From the NCBI RefSeq assembly GCF_021648885.1, contig NZ_JAKJHZ010000003.1, positions 372,001 to 436,000 on the forward strand: a DNA stretch of 64,000 nt, given 5' to 3'. How positions within the stretch are numbered: position 1 is the stretch's first letter; each line of letters begins with the position of its first letter. Below, one piece after another: positions 9,833-18,295 of this stretch. A program made the translations under genes and the position numbers. A model generated the notes under the pieces. The model searched no databases. It had not been told where the DNA came from and saw only the letters and a list, made by a program, of their open reading frames with translations. This DNA is from Nocardioides potassii. GTDB lineage: Bacteria; Actinomycetota; Actinomycetes; Propionibacteriales; Nocardioidaceae.

Positions 9833-10828
9833 CTACCTGTCCTCGGCCGGTCGGTCGCCGACGGTGCGCGCGTGCGGTCGCCCCGGGTCGTCGAGGGCGG
9901 GCGAGGGCTCGCTCGCGCGCAGCGCCTCGAGCTGGGCGCAGACCGCGGTGCCGTAGAAGAACGCGATGGACGACAGCAGCGCCCACAGCAGCAGCGCGAA
10001 GACACCTGCCAACGGGCCGTACACGCTGCCGAAGGAACCGCTGAGCGAGACGTAGGCCGCCAGCCCCAGCGTCGCGACCGCGCTCAGCACCACCGCGATC
10101 GCGGAGCCCAGCGCGAGCCAGGACAACGCGGGCTGGCGGCGCCGCGGCGCGTGGTCGAGGAGGACGGCGATGGTGAGCACCAGCAGCCCGAGCCCGAGGG
10201 GCCAGCGCAGGACGTTCCACCAGTCCTCGGTGGTGTCGGACCAGCCGTAGTTGTCCACCATCGCCTCGCCGAGGGCGTGGCCGCCGACGATCATCACGAA
10301 CCCGGTGCCGACGGGCACCGCCAGGATCGCGGTCAGCACCGCGGCGCGGCCGTACTTGGCGAACGCCTTGCGGTCGCGCCGGATGCCGTAGATGCGGTTG
10401 GCCCCGCGCTCTACCTGGGCCATCGCGGTGGTCATCGACAGCAGCGCGAACCCGAGGCCGAGCACCAGCGCGACCTCACCGGCGCGCTCGTCCTCGTCGG
10501 GCTGCTCGACCGCCGAGGCGAGCGCGTCGCTGTCGCCGGCTCCGGGGGAGATCGAGTCGACGACCTGCGCCACGACGGCGGCCGGTCGCTCCTCGTCGAG
10601 GTCGGCCGCCAGTCCCGTGAGGGCGAGGAGGAACGGCACGACGGCCAGGCAGGCCTGCAGGGCCAGTGCGCGCGAGTTGGTGAAGCCGTCGCCGTAGCGG
10701 AAGCGCACGAACGACTCGACCGCGATCGTGCGCAGTCCGTGCCGGCGGGCGAGGTGCCAGGCGTCCAGCGCGTCGAGCTCGTCCCCGTCCATCTCGGTCG
10801 TCACGGGGACGGTGCGCGCGGTCGTCAT
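9833..10828 (-). CDS. YihY/BrkB family inner-membrane protein
   Basis: A 331-residue integral membrane protein with about six membrane segments and the family block YGPLAGVFALLLWALLSS followed by a GTAVCAQLEALR tail. The N-terminal SRALALQACLAVVPFLLAL region also fits. Once called ribonuclease BN, the family's role is not settled. It lies downstream of nothing obvious and is divergent from the oxidase at 10928, leaving about 100 bp for both promoters. Confidence 0.85.
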   Translation of the reverse strand: MTTARTVPVTTEMDGDELDALDAWHLARRHGLRTIAVESFVRFRYGDGFTNSRALALQACLAVVPFLLALTGLAADLDEERPAAVVAQVVDSISPGAGDSDALASAVEQPDEDERAGEVALVLGLGFALLSMTTAMAQVERGANRIYGIRRDRKAFAKYGRAAVLTAILAVPVGTGFVMIVGGHALGEAMVDNYGWSDTTEDWWNVLRWPLGLGLLVLTIAVLLDHAPRRRQPALSWLALGSAIAVVLSAVATLGLAAYVSLSGSFGSVYGPLAGVFALLLWALLSSIAFFYGTAVCAQLEALRASEPSPALDDPGRPHARTVGDRPAEDR

Positions 10829-10927
10829 GGCCGCACCCTAGGCGGTCGTCCGGACGACGGCGCGGTCCCGTCTGAGAGGGTGGGAGCGGGCCGCGGCCCC
10901 GCGCCCCCCACACCGCCCAGGAGCACC

Positions 10928-12247
10928 GTGACCGCCGACCACCCGCCCTCCGTAGACCCGGCTGTCGACCCGGCCGTCGACCCGGCCGTCAACTGGGCCG
11001 GCAACGTCACCTACGCGGCCCGGCGACGGGTCCGTCCGGGCAGCGTCGCTGAGCTGCAACGGCTCGTCGCGTCCGCGTCGGCGGACGGGGAGCACGTACG
11101 GGCACTGGGGTCGCGACACTCGTTCTCCCGGGTCGCCGACACCGACGGAGTGCACGTCGACACCCGCGGGCTCGGCCTCGCCGTGGAGGTCGAGGACCGT
11201 CCCGGGGGCACCGTCGCCGTCGTCCCGGGTGGTGCCACGTACGCCGAGGTGGCGCCGGTCCTGCAGGAGCACGGCCTCGCGCTGCACAACCTCGCGTCGC
11301 TGCCGCACATCAGCGTCGCCGGGGCGTGCGCCACCAGCACCCACGGGTCGGGCCCGTCCCTCGGTTCGCTCGCGACCGCGGTGTGCGCCGTCGAGCTCGT
11401 CACCGCGGCCGGCGACGTCGTACGCATCGAGGAGGGCGACGCCGACTTCGGCGGGGCGGTGGTCTCGCTCGGTGCGCTCGGTGTCGTGACGCGGATGTGG
11501 CTGCGGACCGAGCCGACCTACGACGTGCGCCAGACGGTGTGGGTCGGGTTGCCGGCCGACGAGGTCGCCGCGCAGCTCGGGGAGGTGATGACGAGCGGCA
11601 CCAGCGTGAGCGTCTTCACCGACTTCGCCGACCCCACCCGTGTCTCGACGGTCTGGGTCAAGGACCGCGTGGACCGTCCGTCCACCCTCGCGCCGTGCCT
11701 GGCCTCGCACCGACCGGCCGACCACGACGTGCACCCGGTCCCCGGTGTCGACCCCACCGCGACCACGCCGCAGCAGGGGTCGGTCGGGCCGTGGCACGAG
11801 CGGCTGCCGCACTTCCGGGCGAGCCACGTCCCGAGCGTCGGCGACGAGCTGCAGAGCGAGGTGTTCCTGCCGCGGGCCGCGGCCCCGCACCTGCTGCCCA
11901 CCCTCACCGCGATCAGCGACACGGTCGCGCCCGCCCTGCTGGTCCACGAGATCCGTGCGGTCGCCGCCGACGACCTCTGGCTCAGCCCGATGCGCGGACG
12001 CGACTCCGTCGTCGCGCACTTCACCTGGAAGCCCGACGTGGCCCGCGCCATGGTGGCCATCCGGGCGGTGGAGGACGCGCTCGCCCCGTGGGAGCCGCGT
12101 GTCCACTGGGGCAAGCTCACCGCCACCGAGGAGCTGCGGGCTCCCGACGGCGCCTACGACCTCGCCGCCTTCCACGAGCTCTGCGCGCGCCTCGACCCGG
12201 GTGGCACGTTCCGCAACGACCTCGTTCCGGCCCGGCTAGTCGGCTAG
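10928..12247 (+). CDS. FAD-linked sugar-alcohol oxidase (alditol/xylitol oxidase-like)
   Basis: A 439-residue flavoprotein of the vanillyl-alcohol-oxidase fold. His64 in RALGSRHSF is the expected covalent FAD attachment site. C-terminal blocks GPWHERLPHF, SEVFLPRAAA, EIRAVAADDLWLSP and HWGKL match the AldO/xylitol oxidase type more closely than L-gulonolactone dehydrogenases. These enzymes oxidise the C1 hydroxyl of polyols and give H2O2. No signal peptide is seen. The GTG start is followed by three near-identical 12-bp units (VDPAVDPAVDPAV), a small local expansion. Substrate is inferred from family only. Confidence 0.82.
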   Translation: MTADHPPSVDPAVDPAVDPAVNWAGNVTYAARRRVRPGSVAELQRLVASASADGEHVRALGSRHSFSRVADTDGVHVDTRGLGLAVEVEDRPGGTVAVVPGGATYAEVAPVLQEHGLALHNLASLPHISVAGACATSTHGSGPSLGSLATAVCAVELVTAAGDVVRIEEGDADFGGAVVSLGALGVVTRMWLRTEPTYDVRQTVWVGLPADEVAAQLGEVMTSGTSVSVFTDFADPTRVSTVWVKDRVDRPSTLAPCLASHRPADHDVHPVPGVDPTATTPQQGSVGPWHERLPHFRASHVPSVGDELQSEVFLPRAAAPHLLPTLTAISDTVAPALLVHEIRAVAADDLWLSPMRGRDSVVAHFTWKPDVARAMVAIRAVEDALAPWEPRVHWGKLTATEELRAPDGAYDLAAFHELCARLDPGGTFRNDLVPARLVG

Positions 12248-12343
12248 TCCCCATCGGTCGGGGCGCGCGGAGGTGCTCGCCACGACCCATGTGGTGGGGA
12301 CTACCTGGATGGGGATGTCGGCGCGCAGCGCCACACTGGGGGC

Positions 12344-13273
12344 ATGCGAGCTCGGGAACGCCTGCGGGGCATGGCGCGACAGGTCGCGCAGGAGCCGCGC
12401 CGCTTCTACGACGGCGGCACCCTCGTCCGCGACGGCGTGCCCGGCGAGCCGCCCGACCCGGGCGCCGACCCGCGCATCGTCCTCGAGCGGCACGCCGAGG
12501 AGGGGGTCGAGACGTTCTCCCTCGAGCGGCGCCTGGCCTACCGCGACCGCCACCTCGGCGAGCTGCTGGTCCGCGCCGACCCCGGCTTCCGTACCGACCT
12601 GACCTCGGTGCCGGCGCTCTTCACCTGGCTGGTCCCCAAGACGGGCGCCCACCTCCCGGCGGCCCTGCTGCACGACGCGCTCGTCGCCGGGCGCGACGAC
12701 CCGACGTCGTACGACTCCACGGGCGGGCACGTCGTCGACCGGGTCGAGGCCGACCGGATCTTCCGCGACGCGATGGCCGACACCGGCACCGGGGTGGTCC
12801 GGCGGTGGATCGTCTGGACTGCGGTGACCGTCGCGACGATCTTCGTCGGCCGGGCGGTGCCGTGGACGCCCGCGAAGCACTGGTCCTACCGGGTCGCCGC
12901 AGCCGTCACGATCGTGACGATCCTCTACCTGGGCTACTCCTCGACCAGCGACCTGTTCGACCGCTCGTGGGTGGCTGCGGTCGACGTGCCGTGGATGGGC
13001 GGCCCGTGGTGGGCCGAGGTCGCCGGTGGGCTGTCGGGCGCGATCGTGCTACCGCTCGCGCTGAGCCTGCTGTGGGGCCGGTTGCGGGTGGCCGGCGCGA
13101 TCGCAGGCGTCCTGCTCGCCGTGCTGCTGCACGTCACCATCGGGCTCGCCGTGATCGGCGCGACTCACCTGGCTCTCGAGCGGCTGGCCCGACGTTCGCC
13201 GGTGCTGGCGTGGGTCCTGGCGGCGGTCGTCGTCGTGGGCGCGCTGGTGACGTTCGCGGCCGTCACCCTCTGA
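12344..13273 (+). CDS. DUF1353-domain membrane protein
   Basis: 309 residues. The N-terminal part (about 20-140) carries the DUF1353 block FRTDLTSVPALFTWL...PAALLHDALV, a domain of unknown function common in phage and bacterial proteins. The C-terminal half (about 145-309) has four to five hydrophobic segments, a less common extension. The 96 bp upstream hold no recognised feature. It converges with the next gene with a 3-bp gap. Function unknown. Confidence 0.7.
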   Translation: MRARERLRGMARQVAQEPRRFYDGGTLVRDGVPGEPPDPGADPRIVLERHAEEGVETFSLERRLAYRDRHLGELLVRADPGFRTDLTSVPALFTWLVPKTGAHLPAALLHDALVAGRDDPTSYDSTGGHVVDRVEADRIFRDAMADTGTGVVRRWIVWTAVTVATIFVGRAVPWTPAKHWSYRVAAAVTIVTILYLGYSSTSDLFDRSWVAAVDVPWMGGPWWAEVAGGLSGAIVLPLALSLLWGRLRVAGAIAGVLLAVLLHVTIGLAVIGATHLALERLARRSPVLAWVLAAVVVVGALVTFAAVTL

Positions 13274-13276
13274 CGG

Positions 13277-13654
13277 TCATCCCCTGACCTGCGCCAGCCA
13301 CCTGCCGGTGAAGCCGGTGTCCGGGACGTCGTGGGTGAGCAGGTCGATCCCGGTGCGGAACGCGAGGACGACGAGGCCGAGCGCGACCGCGGTCACCAGC
13401 ATCCCGTTGACGTTGCGCGGGAAGCGGCTCGGCACCGTGCGGACCCGGTGCCAGCCGCCGACGAGGCCCGCCGTCACGATCGCCGAGACGACGCTGGCGA
13501 CGGCGGCGCCGATGACGGTGCCGAGGAGGTCGAGGCGGCTGATGAGGATCGCCGAGGTCGCCGCGGCGGTCGCACCGGCGACGAGCTGGGGGAGGCTGAG
13601 GTCGAGGACGGGCTGGCGGTCTGGCCGCTGGTCGTTCTGGGGTGAGTCAGTCAT
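13277..13654 (-). CDS. Small hydrophobic protein of unknown function
   Basis: 125 residues from the ATG at 13654 (a longer GTG-type start at 13711 would add a poorly structured leader). There is a charged N-terminus, about three hydrophobic segments (about 22-42, 45-68, 85-105) and no recognised family motif. No strong ribosome-binding site. It converges with the DUF1353 gene. Confidence 0.55.
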   Translation of the reverse strand: MTDSPQNDQRPDRQPVLDLSLPQLVAGATAAATSAILISRLDLLGTVIGAAVASVVSAIVTAGLVGGWHRVRTVPSRFPRNVNGMLVTAVALGLVVLAFRTGIDLLTHDVPDTGFTGRWLAQVRG

Positions 13655-13759
13655 CTCGCGGAGGGGTGGGGGACACGGGCTTCCCCAGTACGACGACCGC
13701 GGGCCGCGCATTGTTTCCCGACGTGAGCAGGCTCACCGGACCTGCACGCGGTCGCTCCT

Positions 13760-13840
13760 GCTGGTCGAGGGGGACGAAGTCCTGTCACGAGACCACTGAC
13801 CAGGTTTCGAGACGGTCGCTGCGCGACCTCCTCGACCAGC
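13760..13840. repeat. Dispersed intergenic inverted repeat R1 (complete copy)
   Basis: Outer arms GCTGGTCGAGG and CCTCGACCAGC are perfect complements. Inner parts carry GTCACGAGACC and GGTTTCGAGACGGTCGC, shared with the copies at 50169 and 56758. It is the main content of the 198-bp gap between the two leftward genes here and ends 13 bp beyond the hemolysin III stop. It could act as a terminator-like hairpin. Confidence 0.75.
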
Positions 13841-13852
13841 GATGGAGGACGC

Positions 13853-14587
13853 TCAGCGCAGGCTGTAGGTGGCCAGCGAGACGCCGACGTAGTGCGCCGC
13901 GAAGGCGAGCACGGTGAACGAGTGGAAGACCTCGTGGAAGCCGAACCAGCGCGGCGAGGGGTCCGGGCGCTTGAGGCCGTACACCACGCCGCCGACGGTG
14001 TAGAGGAGCCCGCCGACCGCGACCAGCACGAGCGTGGCGATCGCGATGCCGCTGCTGAACCGGTCGGCTCCGTCGAGGAACTGCGGGATGAAGAAGACCG
14101 CGGCCCACCCGAGCGCGATGTACATCGGTGTGTAGAGCCAGCGCGGCGCGTCGGTCCAGAAGACGCGGAAGACGACGCCCACGACAGCTGCCGACCACAC
14201 GATCACCAGCAGCTCCGTACGCGCGGAGCCGTCGAGGAACAGCAGGGCGTACGGCGTGTAGGTGCCGGCGATGAGCACGAAGATGTTGGCGTGGTCGAAG
14301 CGGCGCAGGAACGCCCACGTGCGGGGTGACCACGTGCCGCGGTGGTAGATCGCCGACACGGTGAAGACGAGCAGCGCCGACAGTGCGAAGGCGGCGGACC
14401 CCAGACGGGTCTCGGCGGTGGGGGACAGGGCCACCAGGACGATGCCGGCGGCCAGCGCCAGCGGCGCCGTACCGGCGTGCAGCCAGCCGCGCAGCCTGGG
14501 CTTGACCTCGGCCATCTTGTCGGACATGGCCTCGACGGCCTGCTCCACGCGGTCGACGGCCTGGTCGACGCGGTCACGCGGGGTCAT
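13853..14587 (-). CDS. Hemolysin III / TrhA family (PAQR) membrane protein
   Basis: 244 residues, seven predicted membrane segments, with the PAQR metal-site motifs SAIYHRGTW, DHANIFVLIAGTYTPY and the C-terminal FHEVFHSFTVLAF. The start is ATG 14587, preceding a soluble helical N-terminus; an upstream ATG at 14650 would run into the uppS promoter. Divergent from the prenyl transferase, as Rv1085c/Rv1086 are in mycobacteria (recalled synteny). Possible metal-dependent lipid hydrolase; activity not established. Confidence 0.85.
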   Translation of the reverse strand: MTPRDRVDQAVDRVEQAVEAMSDKMAEVKPRLRGWLHAGTAPLALAAGIVLVALSPTAETRLGSAAFALSALLVFTVSAIYHRGTWSPRTWAFLRRFDHANIFVLIAGTYTPYALLFLDGSARTELLVIVWSAAVVGVVFRVFWTDAPRWLYTPMYIALGWAAVFFIPQFLDGADRFSSGIAIATLVLVAVGGLLYTVGGVVYGLKRPDPSPRWFGFHEVFHSFTVLAFAAHYVGVSLATYSLR

Positions 14588-14685
14588 CGTCGAGGCTCGC
14601 GTGATCGGGACATGCCTACCAAAGTAGCGGGCACGCCATGGCGCGCGCACGACGACGGAGGCGAGGACTCGGTCACACGCAGCGT

Positions 14686-14691
14686 TACGAT
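14686..14691 (+). promoter_or_regulatory. -10 element (TACGAT) of a probable leaderless uppS promoter
   Basis: TACGAT ends 6 nt before the GTG at 14698, so transcription would start at or next to the start codon. The spacer-start sequence GGTCGGTG is the same as at the GH1 gene (36414-36428). No clear -35. Confidence 0.5.
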
Positions 14692-14697
14692 CGGTCG

Positions 14698-15477
14698 GTG
14701 GTCAAGGTGAAGGACGCGCTGCGTCGGGTGCTCTACCCGGCCTACGAGTCCCGGGTGGTGAAGTTCCTCCCACCCGACCGCATCCCCCGGCACGTCGGCG
14801 TCATGCTCGACGGCAACCGGCGGTGGGCCAAGGCGGTCGGCCTCAACACCGCGGAGGGCTACCAGGCGGGCGCGGACAACATCCGCCCGCTGCTCGGCTG
14901 GTGCGAGGAGGTCGGCGTCGGGGTGGTCACGCTGTGGCTGCTCTCGAGCGACAACCTCACCAACCGGCCCCCCGAGCAGCTCACCGGCCTGCTGACGATC
15001 ATCGAGGGCGCCGTCGAGTCGCTCGCCGAGGCGCAGCGCTGGCGGATCCACCCGGTCGGCGCGCTCGACCTGCTGCCGACCGAGACCGCCGAGAAGCTCA
15101 AGGCCGCCGAGGAGTCGACCCGCCACCTCGACGGGATCCTCGTCAACGTGGCGGTGGGCTACGGCGGGCGCCGGGAGATCGCGGACGCCGTACGCGCCCT
15201 GCTCGCCGACCACGCCACCAGGGGCACGTCGCTGGAGGAGCTCGCCGACCTGATCGACGTCGAGCACATCGCCGAGCACCTCTACACCAAGGGCCAGCCC
15301 GACCCCGACCTGGTGATCCGCACGTCCGGCGAGCAGCGGCTCGGCGGCTTCCTGCTGTGGCAGTCGGCGAACTCGGAGTTCTACTTCTGCGAGGCGCTCT
15401 GGCCCGACTTCCGGCGCGTGGACTTCCTGCGCGCGATCCGGGCGTACGCCGCCCGCGAGCGCCGCTTCGGCGGCTGA
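14698..15477 (+). CDS. uppS: Isoprenyl transferase (short cis-prenyl diphosphate synthase, UppS family)
   Basis: 260 residues from GTG 14698. The catalytic block HVGVMLDGNRRWAK has the essential Asp38, followed by WLLSSDNLTNRPPEQ, VNVAVGYGGRREI and the C-terminal DPDLVIRTSGEQRLGGFLLWQSANSEFYF. All cis-prenyltransferase landmarks are present. Its length and position beside hemolysin III resemble Rv1086, a (Z)-farnesyl diphosphate synthase, so the product may be a short Z-prenyl diphosphate rather than C55. GTG 14698 is chosen because of the -10 just upstream; an ATG at 14638 is the alternative. Confidence 0.88.
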   Translation: MVKVKDALRRVLYPAYESRVVKFLPPDRIPRHVGVMLDGNRRWAKAVGLNTAEGYQAGADNIRPLLGWCEEVGVGVVTLWLLSSDNLTNRPPEQLTGLLTIIEGAVESLAEAQRWRIHPVGALDLLPTETAEKLKAAEESTRHLDGILVNVAVGYGGRREIADAVRALLADHATRGTSLEELADLIDVEHIAEHLYTKGQPDPDLVIRTSGEQRLGGFLLWQSANSEFYFCEALWPDFRRVDFLRAIRAYAARERRFGG

Positions 15478-15570
15478 GCGGCCCGGCTGGGATCGTCACC
15501 TGCTCGTCACCTCGCGTTCGGGCGTGTCGCGCCGGATCGGCCCTCGGCCGGGCGTACTTTCGCGACATCG

Positions 15571-15645
15571 GCAGGTGGGGAAGCCTGCTGAACCGGGAGG
15601 CAGTCCTTGAGCACTCAGATGGGAGCTCTCCGGTCCGTTGAATGA
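15571..15645 (+). promoter_or_regulatory. Possible structured leader with 12-codon ORF ahead of phoH
   Basis: Inside the 219-bp gap between uppS and phoH. A stem GCAGG/CCTGC (15571-15575 with 15584-15588) is followed by ACCGG+GAG pairing with CTC+CCGGT (15592 to 15634). GGGAGG at 15595-15600 sits 6 nt before TTG 15607, opening a 12-codon frame (STQMGALRSVE after the start) that stops at 15645. It does not match a riboswitch class I can recognise. Read by eye; no folding energy was computed. Confidence 0.3.
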
Positions 15646-15696
15646 CATCGGGCCGGGCGAGGAGTGCGCGCGCCGACCCGCAGCAAGGGGTTAGTC

Positions 15697-17028
15697 GTGG
15701 CCAGCAAGACCTCACCCGAGTCCGCATCGCCCAGCTCCGACCTCCGGACCTACGTCCTGGACACCAGCGTCCTCCTCGCCGATCCCGGGGCGCTCACGCG
15801 CTTCGCCGAGCACGAGGTCGTGCTGCCCGTGGTGGTGATCACCGAGCTCGAGGGCAAGCGGCACCACCCGGAGCTCGGCTTCTTCGCCCGTACGGCGCTG
15901 CGCTCCCTCGACGACCTGCGCGTCCTGCACGGTCGCCTCGACGAACCCGTCGCGATCGGCACCGACGGCGGCACGCTGCGCGTCGAGCTCAACCACACCG
16001 ACGCCGAGTCGCTGCCGTCGGGCTTCCGGCTCGGCGACAACGACACGCGGATCCTCGCCGTCGCACGCAACCTGGCCAACGAGGGCCACCGCGTCACGCT
16101 GGTCTCGAAGGACCTGCCGCTGCGCATCAAGGCCTCGGCCGTCGGCCTCGACGCGCAGGAGTACCGCGCCGAGGCGATCAGCGACTCCGGCTACACCGGC
16201 ATGACCGAGCTCGAGGTCCCGGCCACCGACCTCGACGAGCTCTACGAGGACGGCACGATCGACCTCGCCGAGGCCCGTGACCTGCCCTGCCACAACGGCC
16301 TGGTGCTGCTGTCCGACCGCGGTACGGCGCTGGGCCGGGTGGGTGCCGACAAGCGGGTGCACCTGGTGCGCGGCGACAAGGACGCGTTCGGCGTCCACGG
16401 CCGCTCGGCCGAGCAGCGGGTCGCCCTCGAGATGCTGCTCGACCCGGAGGTCGGCATCGTCTCGCTCGGCGGTCGCGCCGGCACCGGCAAGTCGGCGATG
16501 GCGCTGTGCGCCGGCCTCGAGGCCGTCATGGAGCGCCGCCAGCACAAGAAGGTCGTCGTCTTCCGCCCGCTCTTCGCCGTCGGCGGCCAGGAGCTCGGCT
16601 ACCTGCCCGGCTCGGAGAACGAGAAGATGTCGCCGTGGGCGCAGGCCGTCTTCGACACCCTCGGCGCGCTGACCGGCAAGGACGTCATCGACGAGGTGAT
16701 GGACCGCGGGATGCTCGAGGTGCTGCCGCTGACCCACATCCGCGGCCGTTCGCTCCACGACGCCTTCGTCATCGTCGACGAGGCCCAGTCGCTCGAGCGC
16801 AACGTGCTGCTGACCGTCCTGTCCCGGATCGGCGCCAACTCCAAGGTCGTCCTGACCCACGACGTCGCGCAGCGCGACAACCTGCGCGTCGGGCGCCACG
16901 ACGGCATCGTCGCGGTGGTGGAGAAGCTCAAGGGCCACCCGCTCTTCGCCCACGTCACCCTCACCCGCTCCGAGCGCTCGCCCATCGCGGCCCTCGTGAC
17001 GGAGATGCTGGAGGACGTCACCCTCTGA
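15697..17028 (+). CDS. PIN-PhoH fusion protein (PhoH2/YlaK type RNase-helicase)
   Basis: 443 residues from GTG 15697, which has AAGGGG 6 nt upstream. The PIN nuclease domain (about 15-150) opens with [12 protein letters not shown] and has acidic residues at TELEGKR and [11 protein letters not shown]. The PhoH ATPase domain (about 230-440) has Walker [13 protein letters not shown] and Walker [12 protein letters not shown]. Mycobacterial PhoH2 is a sequence-specific RNA helicase/RNase encoded with an upstream antitoxin, PhoAT; no ORF of PhoAT size is visible here. The adjacent 76-nt palindrome may end the transcript. Confidence 0.88.
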   Translation: MASKTSPESASPSSDLRTYVLDTSVLLADPGALTRFAEHEVVLPVVVITELEGKRHHPELGFFARTALRSLDDLRVLHGRLDEPVAIGTDGGTLRVELNHTDAESLPSGFRLGDNDTRILAVARNLANEGHRVTLVSKDLPLRIKASAVGLDAQEYRAEAISDSGYTGMTELEVPATDLDELYEDGTIDLAEARDLPCHNGLVLLSDRGTALGRVGADKRVHLVRGDKDAFGVHGRSAEQRVALEMLLDPEVGIVSLGGRAGTGKSAMALCAGLEAVMERRQHKKVVVFRPLFAVGGQELGYLPGSENEKMSPWAQAVFDTLGALTGKDVIDEVMDRGMLEVLPLTHIRGRSLHDAFVIVDEAQSLERNVLLTVLSRIGANSKVVLTHDVAQRDNLRVGRHDGIVAVVEKLKGHPLFAHVTLTRSERSPIAALVTEMLEDVTL

Positions 17029-17038
17029 CCCACCACGC

Positions 17039-17114
17039 GCTGTAACGCCGGGTTAGGTGCTGTACCCACCCCCGTGCTCGGGGGTGGGTACAGGCTGTAA
17101 CCCGGCGTTACAGC
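17039..17114. repeat. Long palindromic repeat R2, copy 1
   Basis: A 76-nt hairpin with a perfect 17-bp outer stem (GCTGTAACGCCGGGTTA with its complement at 17098-17114) and a perfect 14-bp inner stem TGTACCCACCCCCG (17061-17074) closed by TGCT. A second copy is at 56100. It lies 11 bp after phoH, where it could terminate transcription, but no T tract follows. The 383-bp stretch 17029-17411 otherwise holds only the small hairpin CCCCTGT/ACAGGGG (17192-17208) and the leader of the next gene. Confidence 0.85.
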
Positions 17115-17411
17115 GCGGCACACGGGACGGTCGGGGGTCAAGAGGTGGGCGGGAATCCTGAGGCCGATGTGGCCCATGAGACGCAAGGCAACCCCTGTGG
17201 CACAGGGGCTCTAGTCAATTCGGGCGTTCGGTTTGCGTGCCCCCGGCACCTCATGCATGGTGGTCGTGATCGTTTCGTGACCTGTCGTCCCACCACAGGA
17301 CAGGGTCAGGCCAGGGACACCCCCGAGAACCGCGTCCCGACCGTGCTGCGTGCGATCCCGTGGTGCCTCTCGAGCCGCACAGCCCCCGTTCCCCACCCGT
17401 GAGACTCCTCC

Positions 17412-18083
17412 GTGCCCCGTTCCCCGAAGTACGTCCCCACGCACCGCGCCCCCGGCAAGCACAAGGCCGCGCGCGGGCCGCGCCGAGCGCTGCGCACCGG
17501 CGTCGCGCTGACCGGCCTCGCGGCCGCCGTGACCGGCATCAGCGTGACGGGCGGCCTGGCCGGCAGCGACCCGGGCCTCACGCCGGCCGCCGCAGACGTC
17601 GCGCGGACGACGAGCGCCGCGCCCGCGCAGCCCCGGACCTCCGGCGACGAGGTTGCCACGGACGAGCTGCTGGCCAGGCGCGCGGAGCGGCAGGTCACCT
17701 CGCGCTCCTCGCGCCGCGACGCCACCAAGGCGACCGCGCTGACCATGTCGGCCGGCCCGGTCGTGACGAAGTCGCAGTCCCTCTCGCAGGCCGACCCGCG
17801 TGACATCGCCCGCGCGCTCCTGCCGGTCTACGGCTTCTCGTCCGACCAGTTCTCCTGCCTCGACTCCCTCTACATGAGCGAGTCGGGCTGGCGCATCGAC
17901 GCGGACAACCCCACCTCGTCGGCGTACGGCATCCCGCAGGCGCTGACGCAGCTCCACGACCTGCCCGCCGACTACATGACCTCGGCCGAGGCCCAGATCC
18001 GGTGGGGCCTGGAGTACATCCAGGACACCTACGGCTCGCCCTGCAGCGCGTGGAGCTTCAAGGCCGGCCACGGCTGGTACTGA
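17412..18083 (+). CDS. Secreted lysozyme-like/lytic transglycosylase-type protein
   Basis: 223 residues. A basic N-terminus is followed by a hydrophobic segment (about 27-50) as signal or anchor, then a low-complexity Ala/Arg/Ser linker to about 115. The C-terminal domain (about 125-223) has the lysozyme-fold pattern YMSESGW with candidate catalytic Glu157, then PTSSAYGIPQAL and a Cys pair (CLDSL ... SPCSAW). It resembles the resuscitation/aggregation-promoting lytic transglycosylases of actinobacteria that cleave peptidoglycan. GTG start; no clear operon partner. Confidence 0.7.
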   Translation: MPRSPKYVPTHRAPGKHKAARGPRRALRTGVALTGLAAAVTGISVTGGLAGSDPGLTPAAADVARTTSAAPAQPRTSGDEVATDELLARRAERQVTSRSSRRDATKATALTMSAGPVVTKSQSLSQADPRDIARALLPVYGFSSDQFSCLDSLYMSESGWRIDADNPTSSAYGIPQALTQLHDLPADYMTSAEAQIRWGLEYIQDTYGSPCSAWSFKAGHGWY

Positions 18084-18102
18084 CCGGCCACCCGCAGGAA
18101 GC

Positions 18103-18115
18103 GGACCACTGGTCC
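18103..18115. promoter_or_regulatory. Palindrome GGACCACTGGTCC, dre-like
   Basis: Perfect 6-bp arms GGACCA/TGGTCC around one base, 20 bp after the lysozyme-like gene. The arms resemble GntR/DasR-type sites, but it is not placed at an obvious promoter and may be part of a terminator region. The rest of the gap to 18295 holds one further imperfect hairpin (GAGGCGCAC/GTGCGTCTC, 18184-18205) that could serve the convergent genes. Confidence 0.25.
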
Positions 18116-18295
18116 AACCGATCGGCCTAGTCAGGATCGGATCCGCCGTCCCCGAGGCCCTCGAGGGGTCATCCTTCGGTGGCGAGGCGCACCGAGGTGC
18201 GTCTCGTGCCACGGACTGACCAGGGGGGTCGGAGGGGCGCGACCCGCACGTTCCACGGGGACGAGCGGGCCGCGCCTCGTGTCATGCCCTGCGGG

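Noticed and set aside
17115..17411. c-di-AMP (ydaO) riboswitch upstream of the lysozyme-like gene
   Set aside because: Such riboswitches often precede actinobacterial wall hydrolases, but the conserved ydaO sequence blocks were not recognisable here.
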